The position numbers were made by a program, and so were the translations under genes. A DNA stretch of 64,000 bases from Carallia brachiata. Taxonomy: Eukaryota > Streptophyta > Magnoliopsida > Malpighiales > Rhizophoraceae. The notes below the pieces were generated by a model that saw nothing but the letters and a program-made list of their open reading frames with translations, was not told where the DNA came from and searched no databases. The stretch covers positions 860,008 to 924,007 of the forward strand of contig JADCRB010000090.1 in assembly GCA_021464245.1 (NCBI GenBank), read 5' to 3'. The first letter of the stretch is position 1, and every line of letters starts with the position of its first letter. Positions 10,928-22,360 of the stretch are shown one piece after another.

Positions 10928-11544
10928 AGGAATAAAGATGAATTTCAGCCATTTCAGTATTTATTATATTTTATCCATGATATTTTTTTTTTAAAAAAAA
11001 AATTCCTAATTTATATCTGTTAGGTTAATTTGTTATTCGTTCGCTTATCATGACAACATTTTAAACTAAAGTGACATTTATTAAAATGATGTGTAATATT
11101 AAAAAAAAATAAAAAATTATTTAATCATTTAAGTCAGTTTAATAAGAAAAACAAACTAATTAAACGTTACCAACGCCACCGCCAATTGTTCCTTCTCCCA
11201 TCCACTGCCGCTACCACCACCCACCGTCGTGGTTGCCACCACCACCATTACCAGTGAACGGAGCTCTAATCTTTCCACCACACTTTCTTCTCTAACCCAC
11301 CTCCTCTTTCTCTCCCAACAAATTCTCACTTTCTTCTCCTCCTCCTCTCTCCTCTCCACCCAACCAAAATTTTTATCTCCCAACACTAAAGGAAACAACT
11401 AAGACAACAAATTTAATGATGTGATTGCCGAATGGATTAAATTATTCTAACAGATATAACGTTAGAGACCCATTTAAAAAAAGTTATAGGTGAAATATAA
11501 TAAATGCTGAAAATTTTGTAGCAAATTAACCTTTATACTTTTTT
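10928..11544. mobile_element. Fold-back element with long inverted repeats, Pack-MULE-like
   Basis: The left arm (about 10928-11060) and right arm (about 11405-11544) are diverged inverted repeats. TTCAGTATTTATTATATTTT and TTATATCTGTTAGG on the left pair with the inverse of TAAATGCTGAAAA and CTAACAGATATAA on the right. Between them is a GC-richer block of CCACC-type repeats (11165-11395) unlike the flanks, with an 80-residue ORF on the minus strand. Long arms around a foreign GC-rich core are typical of Pack-MULEs. I could not fix exact ends or a target duplication. Confidence 0.55.
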
Positions 11545-14500
11545 TTTTATGAACTCTATCCAGATCAACATAAAGCAATATTCTATGTATTTACAGTCCT
11601 TATTATTTTTTTTTTGAATAAAAAAAATTATATTATAAATATGTCAATTATTCTAACTATAAGATAAAGTCAAAGTATCTCCGTTTATATGGCAGGTCTC
11701 CCAACCTAGTCATCTTATAGTTTTCATTAGCTTCTTTTACTGACACGTATTATATATGCCCACTTCAGTTTTATTTTTGTCAGAAGCAGGGAGATTTGTT
11801 AACAACTAATAAATCTAAATTATTGGTATTGTAGCAACTAACATTGCGTCTAATATACTCACTCGCATTGGCAGGAACTCCGCTGAACGTACATCGGGCT
11901 AACGACTATGCTATTTGGCCTTACTAATTAAGCAATTTAGTGAAATCAGACAGAAATTTCAGCGATGCTAATTAAATAGCATTACTCTTAAAATAAGCAC
12001 TTGTGGTGCTAATCACCATTTGCTGTCATTATAGTGTGCCGTAGTGCCTCCGATTTAGTTATAACCTTAATCCGGACTAAAAACTTGGTTGCTTATCCGG
12101 TGATAGAGAGAGAGAGAGAGCAAGCGAGAGCATGCAAGCCACCGGGATCTAAAAGCCTAAGGACATGCATATGAGATCCTTTGACAAAATCAAATAAAGT
12201 CTTGCAATCTCAAATATACTTAAAAATTCAAGTTAATAACTTGATAAAATATAAAAAGAACATCTGACATGATTTATACTATTTGGACTTCTTGTCTATT
12301 ATTGTGAGTTTTTAGGTAGATTTGAAATTTCAAACTATATTTAACAAACAAAAATCTGCTCCAAAATCGCTAGACAAGTTTTCAATCTCATAAAGAATAG
12401 TCAGCTTGTTCCATGAACAATTAAAAACTTTCTAAGTGTCAATAAGTGTCAAACGTGGTCTACTGCCACCAGGGAACCACAATTTTTAAAAAAGAGAGAG
12501 TCTTGTGAAGTGAAGCCTCAAAGTTTGGTCCAATCATCACTGCCATTTCCTCGTGGTGCGTATGCATGATATAAGTGATTGGGGAAAACTTTGATTGATG
12601 AAACCCCATTTGCTTCCAGCAGAATTAAGTTTGTTACAGTGCTCTTTATAGTTCCAGAAACAGTAGCACCCATATTTTCCCCCCAGATTCACCAAAGGGA
12701 AATTCAGTCATATGGAGGATGAAAAGCCTGTTGTTGCAATTTCTTGTAACTCTTTGGCATCACAATGGCAAAATCTTAGTAAATCTAACCAAAATCTATG
12801 CACCCGTATGACTATATTTGGATATATATCCATTGTTGTATGCTTTGATTGCTTGTCTTCGTATCTATAATCCACATTTTGGCGGTCTTCATCTAAAATA
12901 GTTCATAGAGTTCAACTGGAATTGAAAGGGATTAAAGGGGTCCAGCTTTCAGCGTTTATAAAAAATTTGTACACGGGTGATACTATTTCGTGCAAGAAAG
13001 TGAATGATTGTCGATAATGACTTCCCATTTGGAATTGACAGCATGCTTTATCCAAAGATATATATATATTGAGTAATATTTTACTAGTTAGCTAGTGGTT
13101 GATGTTGAAGAGCAAATCTTAATAGAACGATAAGGTTACTTTATCGGTTATAAATTCAAGTCATGAAAATAATTTTCTATGTGAATACAGGGATAAGGCT
13201 ATTATATTTAATCCTTCCTTGGCTATTGGTTGTAGTCGCTGGTGTTGTGAGCGTTTTAATTATCCACACTAAGGGCTTGTTAATTGTTATGTGAAACCGA
13301 GTTTGTTCATCTCCATAAACAAATAGCCCTGTCCAATACTTCTACATTGGGACATTCTGTTGAGATTTCTGTTGAGAATTCTGTGTTCGAGTTCTATTAA
13401 CTACATTCTCATTTGCTAGCTTTCGGCCTCCTTTGCAATGAAAAAAAAAAAAAAAAATAGCCTTCAGATTTGGAAAAGGAATTAGAGAAGTGATAAGCTC
13501 AAATTGAAATTATAGCTAGCAACCAATAACTTCTATATCCTATATTTTGACCAGCATTTAGGACCAGCAAGACGCTTCTGACATTTTTAAAACAGAATCT
13601 AGCAAAGGTCTAAAATGAAAAAATTAAAAAAGTCTAGCAAAGTTCTGTGATTCTATCGGTGCAAATTAATTAATTAATGTATACTGTAAATTTAGTTCGT
13701 TGTTGTAATATGTCAACAGTGAGAAAACAAATGGCAAGGAAAATGATGTTCTTTCAAATTTTGGGAAGTGATATACTTTATTCTTTGATTTTATTAGCAT
13801 CTTACAAGTTATTTATGATGTATTTATAGCCTACTTATAATAGAGGCTCTACCGACCATGCATTTATATGAATGCGAGATTAACTATATTGTTACATGAC
13901 TGTAGAATATATTTTAGACTTATTATGTGGCTATATATGTTCCATATACATATTTTTAATAAATTGAACATTTTTCATCATATAATTAGAAGACTTATTA
14001 TGTTATTTAATGCTATAACTTATATTTTGCAAAGAAATTTTAAAAAATACATTGAATACATAACATGGATTTTTTTTAACACGTTTAGTAAATAAGATAA
14101 TTACTTAAAGCATGTGGGACAAATATTTATGGAAATGTAATGATATAAATACGAAAATTATGTCATGAAATATTTGAATTTTATAATATGAAAAAATCAT
14201 CAATTTTTTTTTTAGTTTAACGATGTTTAAATAATTGATAATTTTTTTCATAATTATAAATTTTGAAATTTTATTTTATAATTTTCGTAACATACATCAT
14301 TAGTAAAAAATACGGTGTGCCTATAACAAACATGCATCTTTTAATGAGGTTCATGATTCATAGGGCTCCACTACCTGAATTGATTTCCAAATTGTTGTTA
14401 AATTTGCTTAAGTAGCTAGTTTTTTTTTAAAAAAAAAAATTGTTTTTTCTTTTTTTTTTAAATGGATTGTATCGTTTCTTACTGCCGAGATTTAGATCAA

Positions 14501-15965
14501 TGTTTTGAATGTACTACTGTACATCTGTAGGGAACGGTGGACCACGCAGAAGTAATAGTCCAAGAATTCCTGTAACAAAATTTTCAGATGTTTTGGGCAC
14601 ACATGGTCTTCTTTCGCGGCTTAAGCTAGAATGGGGACCATAAGCCTGGAGTGGCAGCACACCTGTCGGGCGAGGCTCGTTCCATTGCCCCTTAAGTACA
14701 GGTGTCATCCTGGAGCCTTCTTTTTTCTCTCTGTTCTTTTTTTGGAGACTTCTTTTTTTTTTCTTTTTTTCTTAGGTCTATTAGACCATAAATAATATTA
14801 TTGGACCCACTAATTTTCTTTATTTTCATAAACACTATACTTTTTTTATTAGATTAAAGTTTGAGATCTTGAAATAAATTTTTAATTAGCGTAGTACACG
14901 GCTTTAATTGACGCTAAATGACACAAAAGGACCGGGTGTTTTGATTGCACACCAACTCTCTTGTTGTAATAAAAAAAGCAATCCCATGAACAAACTATGT
15001 CAAACAAGGAATCATATCGATATGATAATTTTTAAAAATTTGATGTGTTTTTTTTTTCGTGCTGAGTCCCTATATTAACATGTGTTTTCGAAAATTTTAA
15101 AAATTTATTGTTGAGAGTGTGTTAATGAGTTTAACACTCATTAACAACTTAATTGAGTGTGAAAAAGGTCCATTTAAATTTATCAATATTTAAATAATAA
15201 ATCTATCCTTATAAAGGCTGTTAAATAAGATACTTAAAAACTTTTTTCCACAATCTTAATTTATAAGTGTACAAGTACAAATTCATGTGGTATTTAAGAA
15301 GCACAGCAAAAATAACTGCCACGTGGCAAAACCCTATTGAAATTGCATTGTATATACAGAATATTATATAAGATTAGTACTTTGTTTTCCTAATTTTTGT
15401 TTTATTTCTGAAGTGACATGAAATATTATATGAATTAATAATTTTTTTTAAGCTTAAAATATTTTAGCTTAAAAACTTACATTATCTTATATATATTGTA
15501 TATATACCATTCTTTTTAATTACTGAAAATTAACATGAACATGAACTTGACATATATTACTAGTTCTAGGGAAATTTCAGAGAAATAGTTTCAACTTTCA
15601 AATTAGTGAATTGAAAATCATTAGAAGGCAACGTCCCTGTCATTCACTTTCCTATCTAAAAAATCTAACTAAATGACGCAAAATTATCTGACTTGGTTAC
15701 ATGCCTAGAAATTTTGATCCAAATTTTTTGTTTAATTAACGTATTGCTGTAATCACATTAATAAAATATAAAATAATAAAAAATACATCTTATTTTTTTA
15801 TTTATATGATTACAAAAATTAAAAATTTATTATATTTTGATGTTACGTTAAGATAAAAATCTGCCGATGCGTATTCTTGTTTTCCAAATTCCCTGCCTTG
15901 GCCTCTCCTTGCACAATCCCCCGTTTTATAGTCACGAGGTCACACTGCCACTTTGTTGTTCTTTC

Positions 15966-15970
<5 letters not shown>
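11545..15970. other. Intergenic, 4.4 kb, JAGGED upstream region
   Basis: AT-rich, no gene found. A short GA tract lies at 12105-12120. The last several hundred bases would contain the JAGGED promoter; I cannot assign individual sites with confidence. Confidence 0.5.

Positions 15971-15996
<26 letters not shown>
15971..15996 (+). repeat. (GA)13 tract in the JAGGED leader/promoter
   Basis: Uninterrupted GA repeat about 220 bases before the JAGGED ATG. Such tracts are known binding sites of plant BPC (GAGA-binding) factors; a role here is inference. Confidence 0.85.
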
Positions 15997-16213
15997 TGAG
16001 TCCACAGGGTTGGCAGAGAAACTGAAAGAGAACTTTCAATGCTCCTTTTCTCTACCTTTATAATTACTCACAAACTTGCCCTATGTAATATTGCATTCTC
16101 AAACTGAAGTCTTATAATTTTCTAAAGCTTCTACCTATCTTCCCAACTGAGAGACTGTTTATATCCCCTTATAATTTCTGTTTCCTGTCTTTCTCTGTCA
16201 CTCACTGGGTACC

Positions 16214-18416
16214 ATGTAGGTCTCTCCACAACATATCACTCACTTCTTCAGCTTATCTTTCAGTTCTCCCTTAACTTTTAGGACTTCATGCTTTATTTCT
16301 TCATTGTCTCTTTTTTTGTTTCTTTTTCAGGAGACCTGAAAGTAACCCATTAGACCTCAACAACTTGCCAGAGGATTACAATACTATAGAAGGAAAACAA
16401 TTATTTGATGAGGCTTCCTCCTCGTCCTCAGGTATGTGTGGTTTTCTTTTCCTTTTTTTCAACCAAAAGAACTTCCAACTTTTTAAAACATAACAATTAA
16501 CAGCCTTTAGTTTTGTTTTTTTTTTTCCCCTTTCCATTTAACTAATGGAAAGCAAAACACCGTATGCCTAATCCAAAGTTTCAAGGAGCAAAACCACAAT
16601 TTTTACTCTCTTCAAAACACTAAGTTCTGGAGGCCATTAAAGGGTGCAAATTCCTTTTCCTTAACTTGTTCTCTTTTTCAATATATTTCCTGCTTTACTA
16701 AGCTACAAATGCAAATAGAGATTCACTGCATGGCATATCAATTTTTTTTTTTTTTGCACCAAAAAAAAATATCAATTTTTTTTAAAAGAAAAATTTATTA
16801 TATTTTTCACAATTTAATAATTCATATTACTATGTATTTAATTTGTATTTTTTTTTTTTGCTGAGAAGCTTTATTTATGTAAATAAATGATATAAGAGAT
16901 GGAACAGGACTTAAGAAAAACAAATGGCGTACGTGAATGACTTGTCTTTATGTTTATTCATGATTTAGAGTATCTAGTAGCTAGGGTTCGGCTTTTGGGG
17001 TGTGCCAAAAATGGTCTTATCGAAGTGGCTGAGTGGCTGTAATTGGTTGCTTTTTTGTAAGAAAATATTTTATGCATATATTATTTGTTGTGCCGCAGGC
17101 CAGAGGAAAAAGAAAAACAGCGGCAAGGATGGGAAAGATGAATGTGATAAGGTCTATGAGTGTAGGTTTTGTTCCCTCAAGTTCTGCAAATCTCAAGCTC
17201 TTGGTGGCCACATGAACCGTCACAGACAAGGTTAGTACAATTCAGTCCCTTTTCTTTCCCTCTGATCACTAGCTAGTAAAGTTGAGCTTGGAGTTCATAT
17301 ATACTTCGCCATGTAACTAAACTTGTAGCGTGGTCATGTCAAATTACTCATATTTTTTAAGGGGAAGACCAACCGTGTGTTTTTGTTGAAACTTTTGGTT
17401 TGTGTTGATTTGATTTGATTTGATTTTGACTTCTTGTTATTATTGGTGGTCAGAGAGGGAGACAGAAACACTGAACCGGGCTCGCCAATTGGTCTTCAAC
17501 AGTGATCACAACCCAGCCGCCCAAGGAGGCCATTTAGGGTACGTATAATTATGTTTAGAATATACCACCATGTCTCTGCTCCTTCGATCGAGGTGTTAGA
17601 GCCCGTCATTGAATCTACGTCAGATTAAGTCACTTAGGTTTGAATTATTTTGGGTTGAATTATTTAGTATCGGATTACTTTGAGTCGAAATAATGACACT
17701 ATATTTGCTTGGTTTTTTTTAAAGTTGAATCTTAATTACAAATTAGAACAAACCCAGACACAATTGTCAAACCCAAAAGAAAAAAAGAAAAAGGTTCTTT
17801 CTTTTATATCCCCACTCCTCTTCCTTCCTCATTAATGCAATGATCTTAGACCCAAAAACAATAAAAACTAGAACTCATCAGGAAGGAACATTCTCTCGTT
17901 TTTTTTTTTTTTGAGTAACTCATCAGAAGCATTCTTATTTGATTTGATTTATATTGTAATTAATTTACCACTAAAATCACATCATCATCTTGTGTTGACT
18001 AAATCTCAAATCAAAATTAATTTAGCAGCTGCCACCCGATGGCACCGGGAAGCTACCATTCAGGAGGCAACATTAGAGATCCATATAAATCAGTTTGTCC
18101 TCCAAGGCTATTCTCCGCTGGCTCTTCATCAACACACTTTCCACCGTCACAACAACCACCTCATCGGCCTTATCTCTACAGTACTCCTCCTCCTTCACGC
18201 CAGCCTCATTATCTCTCACAATTCCCGCAACAACCCATGAATGATTGCTACGTTGGCCATGTCCTTGACCACATGGGTGCCCCAGATGCCAATAGTTACA
18301 CTTGCATTGGAGCACCCGTCGGGCTTGGCGGATTCGGGCCTAGACCGCTCAGGCTAGGGAAGCAGCATAAATGGATCACTGAGCCATCGTCACCAGGATC
18401 AAGAAGGATTGAATAA
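16214..18416 (+). CDS. JAG: JAGGED-type C2H2 zinc-finger transcription factor
   Basis: Exons are 16214-16215, 16331-16431, 17099-17230, 17454-17538 and 18029-18416, coding 235 residues. The ATG is split: AT ends exon 1 (donor GTAGGT at 16216) and G opens exon 2 after TTTTTCAG. The protein begins MRPESNPLDLNNLPEDY, with an EAR repression motif of the DLNxxP type at residues 9-14. One C2H2 finger (YECRFCSLKFCKSQALGGHM) follows at about residues 53-76, with the plant QALGGH core, then ERETETLNRARQLVF and a Pro/Ser/Gln-rich C-terminus. JAGGED drives growth of distal leaf and petal tissue by repressing cell-cycle inhibitors and boundary genes in the nucleus. The N-terminus and finger context match JAG; NUBBIN/JGL is the alternative. 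The exon 5 acceptor is a NAGNAG (TAGCAG), so isoforms may differ by one codon. Confidence 0.93.
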
Positions 18417-19204
18417 GGGATCGAAGGAGCTATGCAGCAGCAGGAGGCGAAGGGAGAAGGAGCATTGCAGCAGCGTTTGGATCCTTCTCTTCTTTTCCTG
18501 TGCGGGGGTGTTGCTATAGTGATAGTTTTGAAATGAATAAGTATTGATATGCCTTTGTCATGGCAAGCAGGGATTCAGGGGAGAGGGAGAGAGACTTAAC
18601 AAACTGATGAATGGGGTCATGCAATCTAGGAGAGCAGGTTTACTTTTGGTAGAATTTGCCCACATGTACACTTATGTTAAGGTATTAGGTCTCGCGGGAG
18701 TGATGCAGATTATTCAATATTATCTCATAATTTATCTTTTTTCTTTCTAAATTTAATAGATTTATCATAATTCAATGATTCACATCACAGAATTAATTGG
18801 TCGAATATGAATTGCCACGAAGGCTGTCTGTTTTTAATATTACTTATGTACAGGGATTTGGGGCAGCCTTTTGAGCTCATCTTTGTTATTTATTTGGCTT
18901 CTAGCTATTTGGGAACTTGCAATAGATTGGAGGGGTGGATGCTTTTGGGTTATCGGTGTAATTGCACTAACCAAATTATTGTGAAAGAATGGGGAACTAA
19001 AACTTTGTGAAGTAAGACAAGGAATTGGATTTGAACTGGAAGTTCCTAACTCCCTTTTTGGCATTTGAGTTCTTTTTGCGTGGCACGATGACAATAAACT
19101 TTCTTTTTTTAAAAAAAAATTTTGATTTCTTTACCTTTTCTTTTGATGAATTCATTTTGTATCTTAATCCTTATATATATATAAAACAAAACAATTGTGG
19201 CTAT
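18417..19204 (+). other. JAGGED 3' UTR, then intergenic
   Basis: The first 120-300 bases are likely 3' UTR (GCAGCAG-rich start). Nothing coding recognised after that. Confidence 0.4.
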
Positions 19205-19580
19205 TAACAAGCCGAGCTGAACTGAGTTTTGGCACGTTTGGGTTTGATTTGTGAATACATAGCCTAAGTTCGAACTCGATTTAAGTTTTAATATTTGAAG
19301 TCGAACTTGACTCGATAATAAACTATAGTGTTCAATCTCGGCTTGTTTGAGGAGAAATTTTTTAAAAAATTTTGAAATTAACATTCAATACAAGGATGAT
19401 TAGTAAACAAGCATATTATCGAGTATATTGTCAAGCATATTATCGACCATATTATTGAGTATTATATCAAACATTTTATCGAGCTTTTGTTGAGCTTTTA
19501 ACATTTGTTCATAAACATAAACGAAATAAATAACCTTTTATTCAAGCTCAACTCATTTAGTAAATGAGCCTTAAAATAAA
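19205..19580. mobile_element. Degenerate transposon remnant with CGAGC/ATTATCGAG words
   Basis: The left part reads AGCCGAGCTGAACTGAG and GTTCGAACTCGA. The centre has four near-tandem copies of AGCATATTATCGA-type words (19405-19480), then TCAAGCTCAACTCATTTAG. This vocabulary is typical of a worn plant DNA transposon family. Ends and target duplication are not resolved. Confidence 0.4.
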
Positions 19581-20317
19581 TTTCAAATATTGTTCATTTA
19601 CGTTATCCAATGAGATCCAATGAAATTTTATCAAGTCAATTTATTGAGAGTAGTCATTGGTTAACAATTTTAAAAATAATTATTAAACATAACTCCGGTT
19701 AGAAGAATTCTTACACTTGAGAAAATGTGGTAACCTCTCATTCAGGTTAATAAGGTATATGAAAAAATAGAATATCAAAAAATTAATTTTGGACCAAAAT
19801 GTAGCTGAAATAATTTAAAAAACGAAGAACGCAAAGGTGGCGTTGTGGCTGCAATCATGAACCGCCACAACACCTTTGTTCATAGCTGTAGGAAATTGTT
19901 GTCCATATATACATAAATATATAAATACATAAGTATATTGCTCCCTTCCCTTTGGCTTTGTCTTCTTTGGTTTTTTTTAATATTTTTTGTATTGCCTTGT
20001 TTTCTTTCTGTTCTTTTTTTTTTTTATATACTGACAAAGAAGAAATAAAAGGACCAAAAAATAGAAAAAAGAAGACTATCTCTATAGAAACGATCCATAC
20101 CCACGACATCAGCTTGCAATAATAGGAGTAGTTTAGGTGGTGCTAAGTCGTAAATCTCCAGAATAGAACAGTTTGAACATCTGAGACTGACTATAAAATC
20201 TACATAATAATTATGTTATAGTTTTTAATTCTATGGAAGCCCTAACAATTTGGTGCACTCAACAATGATGGAACAGTAAAAATCGAAGTCTCACTCTGAC
20301 TTGTTGATTTTTTGCAG
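19581..20317. other. Intergenic, no gene seen
   Basis: AT-rich, short ORFs only. Confidence 0.5.
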
Positions 20318-20465
20318 AGCTAATAGTGAATCAGATTCCACAATGATATTGCGAAAGCCCCAGTTTCATGCCGTTCTCAAAGCAACACATATGACTTTGA
20401 ATTCTGCGTTGATAGCCTTTGTTGAACCAAAGCAGCCAGAGAAGCCAAATACCCAAGAGGCGAGA
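20318..20465 (-). mobile_element. Decayed RNase H-like (RVT_3) fragment of a non-LTR retroelement
   Basis: Read on the minus strand, the segment gives FGFSGCFGSTKAINAEFKVI, then CVALRTA, a stop, then NWGFRNIIVESDSLLAL. The order of a small-residue turn, AE in the first helix, and ESDS at the next strand is the pattern of the RVT_3 RNase H domain found in plant LINEs and related proteins. One in-frame stop and no flanking domain mark it as a remnant. Confidence 0.55.
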
Positions 20466-20730
20466 GTAATATCTGAAAACTCATGTCCGATAATTTAACC
20501 AAGAAGCAATAGTATTAAATTAGACAAAAATTTTGAAAAAAAAAAATAATATTTTGGGGAAAAAAATACATACAGATCTAATTTCACCTGTATGAATTTA
20601 ATCGTAATGAATTTTATCATCACTAGTACTCCAAGAAATTTATGTGTATTCTCATATTTTGTGAATTACCAAAAAAAAATAAAAAAACCCTTAACTTTTG
20701 TATTCCCTCTACCTTTGGAGGATGCTTCCA

Positions 20731-21761
20731 AGACATGTCAAATGCATGGCTGCCCAGCCTAGCTCAGTATGGCCGTGTTAAGCACAACCAATATTACTTA
20801 ATAACGGGTTTGGGTTAAGCACGACTAATTTTAGGGTTTAGGTTGGACCAATATTTTCTACCTTATGGGTCAGACTGAGCATGGCCCGTGATGAGTTAAG
20901 GTTTAAGCACGGCACGAGCGTTGACACGACCAAGCATAGCTGATAATCAAATTGAGTTTAAAATCAAGATGGGAAGAAGTAGCCAATAAGAATTGAATCA
21001 TAGCTCAAGAGAATAAAAATGCCAACATGTCTTACTAGACCACGAGTAATGGTTTATATATTTTTTCTATTTATAAGTTTTATTAAACAGAATATATTAT
21101 CTCATAAGTTTTTTTACTTTATGTTTTCTTAAATCATAAATTCTAAAAGTTAAAAACATGTAATAATATTTATATGGTATACTTATTTAAAAATTTCAAC
21201 AGAAAATTATATATGATATATTAATATTTATATGATATATTGATACTTGTTCAAACAGTTTAAAATATTTTATTTATATTAAAATATTTGTATATTTTTT
21301 TAAAAAATTGAAATAAAATTGAAAGTGAATTATTACTTGTATAATATTGCCATAAAGTAGAGATAATATTTTTATTTGTATTTAAAAAAAATTATTAACA
21401 AAAACTATGAAATAGCCGTGAGCAGGCTAGATACTATTAAAAAGAATTATTACTTACGTAGACTTAATTTAAGCATGATTAACTGTTTAAGCATATTATC
21501 GTTTGGACACGATTTAAAGCTTAGGTAAGAATGGTAAGCAATCTAAGCACAACAAAGTAAGCAGCTCTGACATGGTACGTAATTCAAGTACAACACGACA
21601 CAAATTCATAATATTTAAACTTATGAGTCATGTTAAGTTTATTGTCTAAATTTTAAAGTACGACACACAAAAAAATAAATAGGTTGTGTCAAGATAAAAA
21701 AAAAAAATTTTAAAAAATTTAACCCATAATTAATACAGTACAAGTCATTTGACATGACCGC
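20731..21761. mobile_element. Probable hAT-type non-autonomous element, ~1 kb
   Basis: The left end AGACATGTCAAATG and the inverse of the right end (GGTCATGTCAAATG) agree in 12 of 14 positions. The flanks TGCTTCCA and TGCTTCTC share 6 of 8 bases as a worn 8-bp target duplication. The interior has repeated words around TAAGCACGRC and GTTTAAGCA, and no transposase ORF. Confidence 0.5.
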
Positions 21762-22360
21762 TGCTTCTCCGAAGGCTCCTCTGGCACTTTTTTGTAATTA
21801 TAATTTTTTTTATTAAATAGAGTAATTGGACCTATATATAGGTCAGACTGAGTGGTTTGACCCGTGCGGATAGTCTAATAAAGGGACAAACCAAGCTATC
21901 ATTGGAACTAAATTTCATGATTTTGGTTACTATTCTTTTGCCATGGATGTCCTTACGTGGAAAGGACGAGGACGAGTAACCCTACACCCTGGCTTATTGA
22001 CGTAATAACCAATATAATTAGGATGTAATTTTTTTTTATAAGAAAAAAAGTAATAAGGTGTAGAGTAAAACTAAATTGAAAAATTAGAAAAATAACCAAA
22101 TAGGTGAAAAAAAATAAAAATAAAAATAAAAAAAGGAGGAGGGTTGGACCAAACAAACAAAATGGTTTGCCATTACAAGTAGTTAAATTGGTTTAGGCCT
22201 GGGACGACTGGGCCGCAGGTATATTGGGCTTTTACGCATATCGTTATCAAAACGTCGTCGTAAGATGGCATATAATTCCACAGAAAAAAAAAAAAAAAGT
22301 CAGACAGATGCAGATACAGAGACCTCATCTAGTCTGCAAAAAGCTCCCAATATCCTTCCA
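21762..22360. other. Intergenic and RPL15 promoter/leader
   Basis: No separate gene. The stretch 22200-22360 is GC-richer and is probably the RPL15 promoter and 5' UTR. Confidence 0.4.

Noticed and set aside
11156..11398. 80-codon minus-strand gene
   Set aside because: Low-complexity Glu/Arg/Val composition inside a fold-back element and no known domain; treated as captured or random sequence.
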